Both the position numbers and the translations under genes were made by a program. A stretch of DNA of 64,000 bases. It comes from Pseudomonadota bacterium (GTDB taxonomy: Bacteria; Pseudomonadota; Alphaproteobacteria; UBA9655). The DNA lies in the NCBI GenBank assembly GCA_018242065.1, contig JAFECQ010000015.1, positions 1-64,000 of the forward strand, in the 5' to 3' direction. Numbering within the stretch: the first letter of the stretch is position 1; every line of letters begins with the position of its first letter. Under the pieces are notes generated by a model. It worked only from the letters and a program-made list of their open reading frames with translations, did no database searches and was not told where the DNA came from. Below are positions 34,706 through 43,667 of the stretch, one piece after another.

Positions 34706-37231
34706 ATGAATAAATATTTTGCAAGTTTATTGTTTTTGCTTTCGAGTACTGCATTTGTTAATTCTCCGGCTTTAAGTATGCAGGAAGATGGCTTTGGTTT
34801 TGTTAGAAGTAAACTTTCGTCCAGTTCCGATCATTCCGATGATTCAGAGGAAGACTCTTATGATGACTTAGCGGCCTTCTCTGGGGCTGATACAACAGTT
34901 GCAGTTAGCCCGCTGGATGAATTAGAAGGGTTTCTCAGTAAACAAAACTATCCCCGGGCTTTTCGTTCCATGAAGGAAGGGAATAAGGCTTCTGATAAAG
35001 AGATTGTAGCATTTCTTCTTACGAGCAACGGTTTTACAGGATGGTCGATGTTATCGCCTGTAGAGAGGGCGAGTGTGGTTGGTAGAATTGCTTATGAAGC
35101 AGATAGAGATGAGCTAGAGGAATTTTTAAGTAAACAAAACTATCCACTGGCACTTCGTTCCATGAGGGAATCAGGAAATACGGCTTCTAATGAAGAGATT
35201 GTAGCACTTCTTCTTACGAGCAATGGTTATGCAAAATGGCCTGTTCTGTCTTTAGACAAGCGTGCTTGGGTTGTTGAGAGAATCACAAGAGAAGAAGAAA
35301 TAGATCATATAAGAGGGTTTCTAAGTGGACAAGATTTCCCCCGCGCTTTTCGTTCTATGAAGGAATCAGGGAATACAGCTTCTAATGAAGAGATTGCAGA
35401 ATACCTGATTGCGAGCAATGGGTACAAAAGATGGGAATCGCTGGAAGAGGATTCCCGTCGTATGGCTTTCGAACATATTATACTAGGAGAAGACATAAAA
35501 GATCTTCAAGAATTGCTAAAGGCACGGGATTTTTCAAGTGCTTTTCGATCTATGAGAGAAGGGAATGAGGCTTCTGATAAAGAGATTGTAGCATTTCTTC
35601 TTACGAGCAACGGTTATACAAAATGGGACCGCCTGCGAGAAGATGTTAAAAGCGCGGTTGTTAATTCAATTACAGGCGAAGACCCAGTGCAATCGCTCTA
35701 TTTATTTGATGACAGAGTTGCTTTTTGGAAAGCCTATAATTTTCTCAAAGCATCTAAAGCCTTGCCTTTAGATGAGGGCGTTGTAAGGTTGATCCTTGAG
35801 CAGAAGGGATTTAAGTTTTGGGATAATCTTCCGCCTGAGGTTCGCCCTGCTGTAGTTTCTCATGTGGCTAGAGGGTATTTCATGCCGTTTCCTCAAGCTG
35901 ATGTTGGCTTGATATTGGATGAGGAACGTGCTGCTATTGCTCGTAAGCTAGAAAAGCTTACTGAAGGTATGGCGCCTAGTACATTAAGGGGAATCCTTGA
36001 TGTAGCCTCCCAAATAGATGAAAAAGATATAGAGCCTCGTGTGGCGACTATTATGGCGCATTTACCTCCGCTCTTTACACAAGGTATGACCGAAGATGAC
36101 AAAGCCTTTATTATTCAAGAGGCTCTTAAGATTAGCAGTGAGGAAATAGGTGTACGCATGGAGGTTCTTATCGCACATCAAGGCAACCTCATTCCTCCAA
36201 AGGCAAATGATTATGATAGAGCTGAGTACATTGTAAAATTCTTAAACAAAACGGTTGAACAAACCCTTGCTATGGCAAGTCATCTTAACACAGTATTTCC
36301 TGGTGGAATGACTGTACAACAAGAGCTTCGGGTGATTGATAATTTTAGAGATTTGGCGACACATCATATATCACGCATGGCTGATGTTGTTCTTAAAGAT
36401 GAGATAGATTTAGGGGTAGATGTAAGTCCTCATATAGATACTGTTGCAGAAAATATAAGTAAGGTCATTACAAGTTCTATGAATGAGCCTGATAGGAATG
36501 TTATTATTGCAGCGGCTCTTCGTATTAAGGCTCGTGGTGATATTGGGCCGCGTATGGATGCCATTTCTCGTAATGCAGGTCCTCTTTTTAAGGGTATAGT
36601 AAGTCATTCTCAAATAGCTGACCTTACCGGGGCTCTTTTAGGGAGATCTACAAGTGACATCAAGGCCATTGCACGTAAAGCTGCCACTTTATATGCTCAC
36701 CTGAGCCCAGCAGAGCAAGTTAATGCTATCGAGACTTTTGTGTCCGCGCCCGTACAGATGGTGCCCGTGTTTCCGTCCGTACAGATGGTGCCTGTGTTTC
36801 CGTCCGTACAGATGGTGCCGTTACCCGTACTGACTTTAGGTGATGTAGTAGGTGATCATGCTTTGATCATTGAGCTAGTGAAAAATGCAGGTAGAGCTCA
36901 TCAAGAAGCCATTCAAGAGAATATACACAAAGTCTTTACAGGCGAAATGAAAAAGGTAGCTAAAAGAACAATCATTCAAGCGGCACTTGGAATTGAAGCT
37001 GAAGAGATTGGACCTCGTGTGGAGGCCATTTCTCGTAATGCAGGGCTTCTTTTTAGGGGTATAAATGATAATAATCATAGAGCTCTCCTTACTGAAGCCC
37101 TGTTAACGAGAGACCCAGGTGAGATTGATCATATTGCAAGAGAGTCAGATACTCTGTATCTCAATCGTGGAGATATAAAAGAGCAAGTTAGCATAATTAA
37201 ACAAGTCGTTTTCATTTCGGACGATTGGTAA
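34706..37231 (+). CDS. Large secreted repeat protein
   Basis: The 841-residue product begins with a signal peptide (NKYFASLLFLLSSTAFVNSP, cleavage likely near residue 24) and an acidic Ser-rich spacer. Residues about 72-330 hold four tandem repeats of about 70 residues, each with a core like FLSKQNYPRAFRSMKEGN followed by SDKEIVAFLLTSNGY and W. Residues about 400-841 hold a second helical repeat type with lines such as IGPRMDAISRNAGPLF, IEPRVATIMAHLPPLF and IGPRVEAISRNAGLLF. Between them, residues about 683-706 are a short repeat VQMVPVFPS in 27-bp DNA units. No enzyme motif is seen. The build suggests a surface or exported binding protein; no family was recognised. AAGGAA precedes the ATG. 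Confidence 0.78.
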   Translation: MNKYFASLLFLLSSTAFVNSPALSMQEDGFGFVRSKLSSSSDHSDDSEEDSYDDLAAFSGADTTVAVSPLDELEGFLSKQNYPRAFRSMKEGNKASDKEIVAFLLTSNGFTGWSMLSPVERASVVGRIAYEADRDELEEFLSKQNYPLALRSMRESGNTASNEEIVALLLTSNGYAKWPVLSLDKRAWVVERITREEEIDHIRGFLSGQDFPRAFRSMKESGNTASNEEIAEYLIASNGYKRWESLEEDSRRMAFEHIILGEDIKDLQELLKARDFSSAFRSMREGNEASDKEIVAFLLTSNGYTKWDRLREDVKSAVVNSITGEDPVQSLYLFDDRVAFWKAYNFLKASKALPLDEGVVRLILEQKGFKFWDNLPPEVRPAVVSHVARGYFMPFPQADVGLILDEERAAIARKLEKLTEGMAPSTLRGILDVASQIDEKDIEPRVATIMAHLPPLFTQGMTEDDKAFIIQEALKISSEEIGVRMEVLIAHQGNLIPPKANDYDRAEYIVKFLNKTVEQTLAMASHLNTVFPGGMTVQQELRVIDNFRDLATHHISRMADVVLKDEIDLGVDVSPHIDTVAENISKVITSSMNEPDRNVIIAAALRIKARGDIGPRMDAISRNAGPLFKGIVSHSQIADLTGALLGRSTSDIKAIARKAATLYAHLSPAEQVNAIETFVSAPVQMVPVFPSVQMVPVFPSVQMVPLPVLTLGDVVGDHALIIELVKNAGRAHQEAIQENIHKVFTGEMKKVAKRTIIQAALGIEAEEIGPRVEAISRNAGLLFRGINDNNHRALLTEALLTRDPGEIDHIARESDTLYLNRGDIKEQVSIIKQVVFISDDW
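36752..36819 (+). repeat. 27-bp tandem repeat inside the secreted repeat protein
   Basis: The unit starting GTACAGATGGTGCCCGTG occurs at 36752-36778 and 36779-36805 with one base change, then a partial third copy to 36819. It codes for VQMVPVFPS units. The number of copies could change by slippage without breaking the frame. Confidence 0.85.
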
Positions 37232-37664
37232 GGATTTCCAAAAAATTTCAGCTATTGATGCTATGTAGCAGGGACTGGAAAAATGTTTTTTAAATTCCTG
37301 AGTCAAGTTCGTAAGGAATCATAGAAGCTTCTATAATCCTACAATTTCAGATTTCAATTCTGAAATTGTAAATATTCTTGGATTTATGTTTATATGTGCT
37401 GTTGTTTCTCTCGTTTGAGTTTTATGATTAGCGCGTACTGATCAAATTTGGGCAGTGATATGGAATTACCTCATGAACCCTATTATTCTGTTTCATAATA
37501 CTCATTGGGAATCCCCAAGTGAGTTTATAAAAAACTCTTCCTATAGCCCTTTATGAATTTAAAGGAGATACAGCTACGACAGAATTCACTGGACATTTTT
37601 AAACAATGCTTCATAAATCAAAAATAGCCTTTTATCGATGTAATTATTAAGCGGTTTCTACCCC
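37232..37664. other. Intergenic region with two dyads
   Basis: These 433 bp hold no recognised gene. Two symmetric sites stand out: the perfect 14-bp palindrome ATAGAAGCTTCTAT at 37321-37334, and right after it a hairpin at 37340-37370. The rest is AT-rich. It separates the secreted repeat protein from the LysE-family gene. Confidence 0.5.
37340..37370 (+). terminator. Hairpin, possible terminator
   Basis: Perfect 12-bp arms TACAATTTCAGA and TCTGAAATTGTA enclose a 7-base loop, about 110 bp after the stop of the secreted repeat protein. There is no run of T after it, so it may need a factor or be a regulatory dyad instead. Confidence 0.4.
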
Positions 37665-38294
37665 ATGTTTATTCCAACTTTCTTTATCTTATTTTTAAAA
37701 GGGATTCTTGTTGGGTTTGTGATTGCTGCCCCTGTGGGGCCAATTGGGATTTTATGCATTCGACGAACGCTTGCGGGGAGCTATGCCCTAGGGTTGTTTA
37801 CAGGACTGGGGGCAGCCTTCGCAGATACGTTTTATGGGGCTGTGGCAGGTTTTAGCCTTGCTAGCATTGCAGATTTTATTAAGCATTATGATTTTTACTT
37901 GCGCTTTTTTGGGGGAATTGTTCTGGCTTGGATCGGCTTTACTATTTTTAGAGCTCCTCCTCGTATGAACACGGCAGAAGAGATGGACGGTGGAACGTTA
38001 TTACATGGATTTACCTCAGCCTTTCTTTTAACCGTTTCTAACCCGGTAACGCTTCTTGTATTTGCTGTCGCATTTGCGGCTATGGGTATTTCTCCCGTAC
38101 AGGATTCTCTCTTTCAAGCTTATGCTCTGGTGCTAGGGGTATTTGTTGGTGCAAGTGCTTGGTGGCTATCTTTGAGTACAGCTGTACAAGTCATGCACCA
38201 TAAACTCTCAGATAAACAACTGCTTTGGATCAATTATTCTTCTGGTATTATGTTATTTGGTTTTTCCGCATATATGTTGTTAAGCCTTATTTGA
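37665..38294 (+). CDS. LysE-family exporter
   Basis: LysE/RhtB proteins export amino acids or related small molecules through the inner membrane. The 209 residues hold about six hydrophobic segments and the family start GFVIAAPVGPIGILCIRRTL (about residues 17-36), then GLGAAFADTFYGAVAGF near 47-63 and SNPVTLLVFA near 128-137. The substrate is unknown. The start ATG at 37665 has only a weak ribosome binding site. It stands between two genes for secreted proteins, and no regulator is next to it. Confidence 0.88.
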   Translation: MFIPTFFILFLKGILVGFVIAAPVGPIGILCIRRTLAGSYALGLFTGLGAAFADTFYGAVAGFSLASIADFIKHYDFYLRFFGGIVLAWIGFTIFRAPPRMNTAEEMDGGTLLHGFTSAFLLTVSNPVTLLVFAVAFAAMGISPVQDSLFQAYALVLGVFVGASAWWLSLSTAVQVMHHKLSDKQLLWINYSSGIMLFGFSAYMLLSLI

Positions 38295-38399
38295 ATCTAA
38301 TAATATGATTTTTTCTTGACCCAATTAAAATCACATGAAATCATTATTAATGAGTCTTTTGGGGGCAATTCTCTTTAATTTTGTAATGGAGATTTAGAG

Positions 38400-39095
38400 T
38401 TGAATAAAAGAAGCTTTGTTGTTTTTTTTGCCTTACTTGGATTATATAGTAATCATAGTCATGCTATGCAAGAATTAGACATTCCAGGACCTCATGGAGT
38501 GTTGCCGTCAACGTCGCCCCTTCTTGTGGCTGACGATCCTTCTTCAACGCAAGCATCCTCTGTATATACAATGGATCCTAAGGAGCTATTCTTCAAAGCT
38601 CTAGGTCAGTTAAGAACTGCATTTCGTCTTCTTGAAGGTAATGTTGATTCTATATTAGATGCTTCCGAAAAAGAATTTAGGGGAGTCATTGAGAAACAAA
38701 ATAGTCATGAGCCTAAGGCAAAGGATGAACCAATACAGTCGGTCATACTTTCTCCTGATGATCAGGCAAGCCCTGTAACTATAGAAGGTATAGTAACAAA
38801 ACTTCGAGTTGATGTAGGACAAGAGATTTTGGGATGTGAGGACCAACTAGTTAATGGAGTGATGAAACGTTGCGAGGTCATCATAAGGCGTCAGATGGGT
38901 GTGATCCAAAATTTGCAGCAGCGATTAGCAGTGGCTCGGCATAAGCATACTCTAGCCATACTCGAGGGTGAAAGGGCACGATATTTCACTGGTATAATAA
39001 TGCGTCAGGATGGGGTTATTAATTGTTTAGAGAAACAGTTAGAGGAGAGTCGTCGTGCCCAACTAGGAGTTGCTAGAGATAGTGATCGTAAGTGA
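38400..39095 (+). CDS. Secreted coiled-coil hypothetical protein
   Basis: The start is TTG at 38400 with GGAG eleven bases upstream; it leads into a good signal peptide (NKRSFVVFFALLGLYSNHSH, cleavage after SHA-M near residue 22). No ATG near the start would keep that. The mature part has a Pro/Ser-rich linker and a helical C-terminal half with heptad-like MGVIQNLQQRLAVARHKHTL (about residues 165-184). The total is 231 residues. The family is unknown. The next genes downstream code for pyruvate dehydrogenase and appear unrelated. Confidence 0.7.
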   Translation: MNKRSFVVFFALLGLYSNHSHAMQELDIPGPHGVLPSTSPLLVADDPSSTQASSVYTMDPKELFFKALGQLRTAFRLLEGNVDSILDASEKEFRGVIEKQNSHEPKAKDEPIQSVILSPDDQASPVTIEGIVTKLRVDVGQEILGCEDQLVNGVMKRCEVIIRRQMGVIQNLQQRLAVARHKHTLAILEGERARYFTGIIMRQDGVINCLEKQLEESRRAQLGVARDSDRK

Positions 39096-39196
39096 GTAGA
39101 TCTCTTCTAGCCTTTATTAACGGTAGAAACCGGGTTGTCAATTGCGCCATTTCTAGGTAAGCATGACTCATTAATGTGTTAAAAAGAGGATTAATA

Positions 39197-40183
39197 TTGG
39201 CAAAGTCGATCTCTGTTGAAGAGGCCCTTAAGGTCTATCACGATATGCTTCTTATCCGTCGGTTTGAGGAGCGATCTGCTCAGCTCTATGGTATGGGGCT
39301 CATTGCTGGCTTTTGCCATCTTTATATTGGCCAGGAAGCTGTTGTTGTTGGGATACAATCCGTTCTTCAACCTCAAGATACGGTCATTACAGCTTATCGT
39401 GATCATGGGCATATGCTTGCTTGTGGAATGGATCCAAAAGGTGTGATGGCAGAACTTACAGGTCGTATAGGTGGCTACTCGAAAGGGAAGGGTGGCTCGA
39501 TGCACATGTTTAGTCGTGAAAAAAACTTCTTTGGTGGTCACGGTATTGTGGGGGCTCAAATCCCTATCGGCACCGGCCTTGCGTTTGCCCATCAATATAA
39601 GGGCGATCATGGTGTTTGTATTGCCTCAATGGGGGATGGCGCTGCAAACCAGGGTCAAGTTTATGAATCTTATAATATGGCAGCACTTTGGAAACTTCCT
39701 GTCATTTATGTGGTTGAAAATAATCATTACGGAATGGGAACGTCTGTGGAGCGGTCTTCTGCTGGTCCAAATTACTATGGTCGTGGTCAAGGATGGGGTA
39801 TTATAGGTGAAAAAGTTGATGGAATGGAGTATTTAGAAGTGGTCGCTGCCGCACGCCGTGCAGTCGATCATGCACGCTCGGGGAAAGGGCCTTATATCCT
39901 TGAAATGGATACCTATCGCTATCGAGGGCACTCAATGTCCGATCCTGCTAAGTATCGCTCTAAAGAAGAAGTTGAAGGAATAAAAGAAAAGCGTGACCCT
40001 ATTGATCGATTTAAGGATTATATGGTCAAAAATCTCAAGATCACGGATGATCAAATAAAAGTGATTGAAGATAAAGTTAAAGGTGTTGTTGCAGAAGCGG
40101 TTGAATTTGCAAAGACCTCGCCTGAACCTGAGGTTTCCGAACTTTATACGGATGTTTTAAAAGAAGAGATATCCATCACATGA
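39197..40183 (+). CDS. pdhA: Pyruvate dehydrogenase E1 component, alpha subunit
   Basis: E1-alpha with E1-beta decarboxylates pyruvate with thiamine diphosphate and loads acetyl onto E2. The thiamine-binding motif runs from [20 protein letters not shown] to VVENN (about residues 145-175), and the phosphorylation-loop region [11 protein letters not shown] lies near 245-255. The start is set at the TTG at 39197 (reading [10 protein letters not shown]), as GAGGA sits six bases upstream; a GTG at 39176 would add seven residues and has no ribosome binding site. The 328 residues fit the alphaproteobacterial form. It overlaps pdhB by 4 bp. Confidence 0.95.
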   Translation: MAKSISVEEALKVYHDMLLIRRFEERSAQLYGMGLIAGFCHLYIGQEAVVVGIQSVLQPQDTVITAYRDHGHMLACGMDPKGVMAELTGRIGGYSKGKGGSMHMFSREKNFFGGHGIVGAQIPIGTGLAFAHQYKGDHGVCIASMGDGAANQGQVYESYNMAALWKLPVIYVVENNHYGMGTSVERSSAGPNYYGRGQGWGIIGEKVDGMEYLEVVAAARRAVDHARSGKGPYILEMDTYRYRGHSMSDPAKYRSKEEVEGIKEKRDPIDRFKDYMVKNLKITDDQIKVIEDKVKGVVAEAVEFAKTSPEPEVSELYTDVLKEEISIT

Positions 40184-41208
40184 CCCTAAGCCAGAATGAG
40201 AAGCCTATGCCCCATCAATCTCTCACCTCAATGTCCGTTAGAGAAGCTCTTAGAGATGCTATGGCGGAAGAAATGCAACGCGATGACAGCGTTTTCTTAC
40301 TGGGAGAGGAAGTCGCTGAATATAATGGCGCTTATAAAGTAAGCCAAGGTCTTTTAGATGCGTTTGGGTCAAAGCGTGTCGTCGATACACCTATTACAGA
40401 GCATGGCTTTGCAGGCCTTGGCGTGGGGGCTGCCTTTGGCGGATTACGTCCTATAGTTGAGTTCATGACATTTAACTTTTCAATGCAAGCTATTGACCAA
40501 ATTATCAATTCTGCAGCCAAAACTCTTTATATGTCTGGCGGACAGATGGGCTGTCCCATCGTCTTTCGTGGTCCAAATGGAGCGGCCTCTCGTGTCGGTG
40601 CTCAACATTCTCACTGTTTTGCAAGTTGGTATGCCCATTGTCCTGGCTTAAAGGTTGTGAGCCCTTATAGTGCAGGTGATGCAAAAGCTCTTTTAAAGGC
40701 AGCTATTCGTGATCCGAATCCTGTTATTTTTTTAGAAAATGAACTGCTGTATGGTCAACATTTTGACGATGTCTCTCAAGATCCAGAACATGTTTTACCC
40801 ATAGGACAAGCACTTGTTCGACGCGAAGGAAAAGATGTTACCTTAACAGCTTTTTCTATTATGGTTGGCAAAGCGCTTGAAGCTGCTGAAGAGCTGGCAA
40901 GAGAGGGCATTGAAGCAGAAGTTATTGATTTGCGAACACTTCGTCCTTTAGATGTTGAAACAATTGTTCGATCGGTAATGAAAACAAATCGTATCGTTTC
41001 CATTGAAGAGAGTTGGCCATATGCTGGGATTGGTTCAGAAATTGCTGCCCAGATGATGGAGCATGCCTTTGATTACTTGGATGCGCCTGTTGTAAGAGTT
41101 ACAGGCGTGGATGTGCCGATGCCGTATGCTGCGAATTTAGAGCATTTAGCGTTGCCACAGGTCGAGAATATTGTAGAGGCCGCGAAAAGCGTGTGTTATC
41201 GGTCATAA
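40180..41208 (+). CDS. pdhB: Pyruvate dehydrogenase E1 component, beta subunit
   Basis: The beta subunit completes the E1 active site. The family blocks are [17 protein letters not shown] (about residues 19-35), [19 protein letters not shown] (about 40-58), the [19 protein letters not shown] block (about 71-89) and [17 protein letters not shown] near 129-145. The 342 residues lack the N-terminal lipoyl domain that many free-living Alphaproteobacteria carry on this subunit, as in the mitochondrial protein. It starts at ATG 40180 in overlap with pdhA; a second ATG at 40207 is possible. pdhC follows after 19 bp. Confidence 0.95.
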   Translation: MTLSQNEKPMPHQSLTSMSVREALRDAMAEEMQRDDSVFLLGEEVAEYNGAYKVSQGLLDAFGSKRVVDTPITEHGFAGLGVGAAFGGLRPIVEFMTFNFSMQAIDQIINSAAKTLYMSGGQMGCPIVFRGPNGAASRVGAQHSHCFASWYAHCPGLKVVSPYSAGDAKALLKAAIRDPNPVIFLENELLYGQHFDDVSQDPEHVLPIGQALVRREGKDVTLTAFSIMVGKALEAAEELAREGIEAEVIDLRTLRPLDVETIVRSVMKTNRIVSIEESWPYAGIGSEIAAQMMEHAFDYLDAPVVRVTGVDVPMPYAANLEHLALPQVENIVEAAKSVCYRS

Positions 41209-41227
41209 AAACAAAAGGATTTTAGGG

Positions 41228-42463
41228 ATGCCCATTGAAATTTTAATGCCTGCTCTTTCTCCCACAATGACAGAAGGTAATCTTGTTAAATGGCATAAGC
41301 ATGAGGGCGATAAGGTTAAAGCTGGAGATGTGATTGCAGAAATTGAAACCGACAAAGCAACAATGGAAGTTGAGGCTGTTGATGAAGGGCACGTGGGGAA
41401 AATCCTTGTGCCTGAAGGGACGGAAGCTGTAAAAGTTAACCAAGTCATCGCGCTGTTGCTTGAAGAGGGTGAAGATGCCTCTGCCTTAGAAAAAGTCAAA
41501 ACAGATGTTGCTCCCGAACCTAAAACTGCAGCGAAAGAACCAACACCAGAGAAAAAGCCAGAGTTAAAAGTTGTTACGCAAGCAATATCTTCTGAATCGC
41601 GTGTCTTTGCGACGCCTTTGGCGCGCCGCATTGCTGCAGAACAGAATCTTAATTTGAATGCTATGACAGGGTCTGGGCCTCATGGACGCATTGTTCGTGC
41701 TGATGTCGAGCACGCGGTGAGTCAGCCAGCGCTTAAACCATCATTTGCCTCTTCAACGCTTCTTTCTGGTTATGAGCCAGCTTATGATATTATTAACCCG
41801 TCCAATATAAGGAAGGTTATTGCGAAGCGTTTAGTTGAAGCAAAACAAACCATCCCTCACTTTTACGTAACTGTAGATTGTGAAATTGATGCGCTTTTGA
41901 AAGCCCGGCAACAAATCAATGCTCGATCAGATGGCGCTTATAAACTTTCTGTCAATGATTTTATTGTTAAGGCGTGTGGGTTGGCGTTAACTCAAGTGCC
42001 AGAGGCCAATTCTTCTTGGATTGATGATCAAGTTTATCAGTACAAGTCTGCAGACGTAGCGGTCGCTGTTGCGATTGAAGGAGGGCTTATTACGCCCGTT
42101 GTGCGTCAAGCAGAGAAAAAAGGTTTAGTCGAGATTTCAAAAGAAATGAAAGATTTTGCAGTTCGTGCGCGGGAAGGCAAGCTAAAGCCTCAGGAATTTC
42201 AAGGTGGAACCTTTAGTCTTTCTAATATGGGTATGTACGGGGTTAAGGAATTTTCAGCCATCATCAATCCTCCTCAAGGGTGCATCCTTGCGGTGGGAGC
42301 TGGTGAAATGAGACCTGTTGTAAAGAACGGGCTTTTGACCACAGCTACGATGATGACGTGCACACTTTCCGTTGATCATCGGGTGGTTGATGGGGCTGTG
42401 GGAGCTCGTTTCTTAAAGGTATTTAAAGATTTGATCGAGAACCCCATCATGATGGTTGTGTGA
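41228..42463 (+). CDS. pdhC: Dihydrolipoamide acetyltransferase E2 of pyruvate dehydrogenase
   Basis: E2 is the core of the pyruvate dehydrogenase complex and transfers acetyl to CoA. One lipoyl domain is at residues 1-80, with the lipoyl Lys at 43 in [12 protein letters not shown]. An Ala/Pro/Lys/Glu-rich linker follows, then the E1/E3-binding domain at about 122-157 ([19 protein letters not shown]), and the catalytic domain from about 190 with the active His and Asp in [13 protein letters not shown] near 379-391. The length of 411 residues is normal. The E3 gene (lpd) is not in the window. Confidence 0.95.
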   Translation: MPIEILMPALSPTMTEGNLVKWHKHEGDKVKAGDVIAEIETDKATMEVEAVDEGHVGKILVPEGTEAVKVNQVIALLLEEGEDASALEKVKTDVAPEPKTAAKEPTPEKKPELKVVTQAISSESRVFATPLARRIAAEQNLNLNAMTGSGPHGRIVRADVEHAVSQPALKPSFASSTLLSGYEPAYDIINPSNIRKVIAKRLVEAKQTIPHFYVTVDCEIDALLKARQQINARSDGAYKLSVNDFIVKACGLALTQVPEANSSWIDDQVYQYKSADVAVAVAIEGGLITPVVRQAEKKGLVEISKEMKDFAVRAREGKLKPQEFQGGTFSLSNMGMYGVKEFSAIINPPQGCILAVGAGEMRPVVKNGLLTTATMMTCTLSVDHRVVDGAVGARFLKVFKDLIENPIMMVV

Positions 42464-42496
42464 GTTGTGTAAATAAACTTTTAAAAAAGGATCGTC

Positions 42497-42532
42497 TTGA
42501 TTTTTTCATTAAAAGTATATACAATGTATATA
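42497..42532 (+). promoter_or_regulatory. mazEF-type promoter and operator
   Basis: A likely sigma-70 promoter has -35 TTGATT at 42497-42502, a 17-bp spacer and -10 TACAAT at 42520-42525. The -10 box lies inside the perfect inverted repeat TATATAC-AAT-GTATATA at 42516-42532. The antitoxin's ribosome binding site AAGGAG follows at once. Binding of the antitoxin here would block its own promoter, as known for the MazE/AbrB type; this is inferred. Confidence 0.6.
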
Positions 42533-42548
42533 TATTAAGGAGAAAGTC

Positions 42549-42785
42549 ATGCGTACACATATTCAAAAATGGGGAAATAGCTTAGCCTTGAGAATTCCTA
42601 TTCAATTTTCTCGTCACTTTCACTTTGCGCCAGGGACGATGGTTGATATTTCTCTTGAGGATGATCATTTGCTCATCAAACCTCAAAAAGAGACACTTGA
42701 CTACCTTTTGCTACAAATTACGCCTGACAATCTTCATGGTGAAATTTTTGAAGACGATGCTCCACAAGGGCAGGAAATATGGTGA
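42549..42785 (+). CDS. mazE: AbrB/MazE-type antitoxin
   Basis: This 78-residue protein has the swapped-hairpin DNA-binding start of MazE: IQKWGNSLALRIP (residues 5-17), then GTMVDISLEDDHLLIKP (about 29-45). The acidic C-terminus, EIFEDDAPQGQEIW, would wrap the toxin. It starts at an ATG nine bases after AAGGAG and overlaps the toxin gene by 7 bp. It probably neutralises the next gene product and represses the shared promoter. Confidence 0.9.
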   Translation: MRTHIQKWGNSLALRIPIQFSRHFHFAPGTMVDISLEDDHLLIKPQKETLDYLLLQITPDNLHGEIFEDDAPQGQEIW

Positions 42786-43117
42786 CTTACGTGCCTGATC
42801 GGGGAGATATTGTATGGATTGAGTTTGATCCTCAAAAAGGGCATGAAATAAAGAAAAAAAGACCTGCTCTTATTATTTCACCGAAATCGTATAATCAGAA
42901 AACTAGCCTTGCGTTAGTTATGCCCATAACGAGTCAAATCAAGGGATATCCATTTGAAGTTCTTGTTGATTCCAAAGAAGTTGAAGGCGTTGTTTTAGCG
43001 GATCATATGCGCTCTGTTGATTGGAGAATGAGAAATGCTCAAAAAATAACGACAGTCTCAAAAAAAGTAGTTCACGAAGCCCTTTCAAAGTTAGCTCTTT
43101 TGGTGGGCTGGGACTAA
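42779..43117 (+). CDS. mazF: MazF/PemK-type toxin (mRNA interferase)
   Basis: MazF toxins cut mRNA at short sites. The 112 residues show the family start VPDRGDIVWIEFDPQKGHE (about 5-23), KKKRPALIISPKSYN (about 26-40), the ALVMPITSQIKGYPFEV block (about 46-62), and VLADHMRSVDWRMR (about 74-87). Arg and Thr/Ser in the RPALII and MPITS blocks fit the active site. The ATG overlaps mazE; a GTG three bases later is possible. The stop is directly followed by the left copy of the 23-bp direct repeat that borders the GIY-YIG element. Confidence 0.92.
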   Translation: MVTYVPDRGDIVWIEFDPQKGHEIKKKRPALIISPKSYNQKTSLALVMPITSQIKGYPFEVLVDSKEVEGVVLADHMRSVDWRMRNAQKITTVSKKVVHEALSKLALLVGWD

Positions 43118-43195
43118 AACCCAAACATATGATCCAAACTAAAATTTATAAAAAGGCTTCGTTCTGCATAGGAATTTGAGGCCATTTAACCTTCG

Positions 43196-43270
43196 TGTGT
43201 CATCCTTGGGTTAGAAAAGCTTTGACACTGCAAAGCAGTGGCAGTAGCTTTTCTTATCCCGAGGATCTAT
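43196..43270. repeat. Left palindrome of the GIY-YIG unit
   Basis: Arms ATCCTTGGGTTAGAAAAGCT (43202-43221) and the reverse complement of ATCCTCGGGATAAGAAAAGC near 43247-43266 pair with few mismatches. The loop holds a further small hairpin CACTGC-AAA-GCAGTG at 43226-43240. The TGTGTCATCC end points outward. Confidence 0.8.
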
Positions 43271-43285
43271 GCAACAGGTTCATTC

Positions 43286-43573
43286 ATGCCATATTACGTC
43301 TATATAATGGCAAGTAAGCCTAAAGGAACTCTGTACATCGGCGTAACAAATAATTTGATACGACGAGTTTATGAGCATAAAAATGGGTTAGTCGATGGAT
43401 TTACAAAAAGATATGAGATCAAGCTGCTTGTTTATTTCGAAACGCACGATTACGTCTACAATGCCCTTCAAAGAGAAAAAAACCTCAAACATTGGAAGAG
43501 GCAGTGGAAAATAAATATAATAGAAGAACTAAATCCTCACTGGAAGGATTTATATGAAACTATTTGTGCATAG
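43286..43573 (+). CDS. Small GIY-YIG nuclease-domain protein
   Basis: This 95-residue protein is a single GIY-YIG domain of the YhbQ/UvrC-like small type. The signature halves are YYVYIM (residues 3-8) and LYIGVT (16-21), followed by NLIRRVYEHKNG (with Arg near 26) and the catalytic Glu in REKNLKHWKR (about 63-72). The start is the ATG at 43286 (MPYYVYIM); a GTG at 43238 lies inside the left palindrome and would add residues foreign to the family. Start and stop codons lie within 16 and 4 bases of the two palindromes, so the gene is tightly packed between them. It may nick or cut the hairpin sequences; that is inference. Confidence 0.88.
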   Translation: MPYYVYIMASKPKGTLYIGVTNNLIRRVYEHKNGLVDGFTKRYEIKLLVYFETHDYVYNALQREKNLKHWKRQWKINIIEELNPHWKDLYETICA

Positions 43574-43576
43574 ATA

Positions 43577-43647
43577 GATCCTCGGGACAAGAAAATCTAA
43601 TGTTCCGCTCACGCGAAACAAAGTTTTTCTTGCCCAAGGATGACACA
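43577..43647. repeat. Right palindrome of the GIY-YIG unit
   Basis: Arms GATCCTCGGGACAAGAAAA (from 43577) and AAGTTTTTCTTGCCCAAGGA (43621-43640) pair with few mismatches around a GC-richer loop. It is the left palindrome in inverted orientation with a different loop. The TGACACA end points outward and away from the gene. Confidence 0.8.
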
Positions 43648-43667
43648 TAGAGGGGGGGTAAATATTA

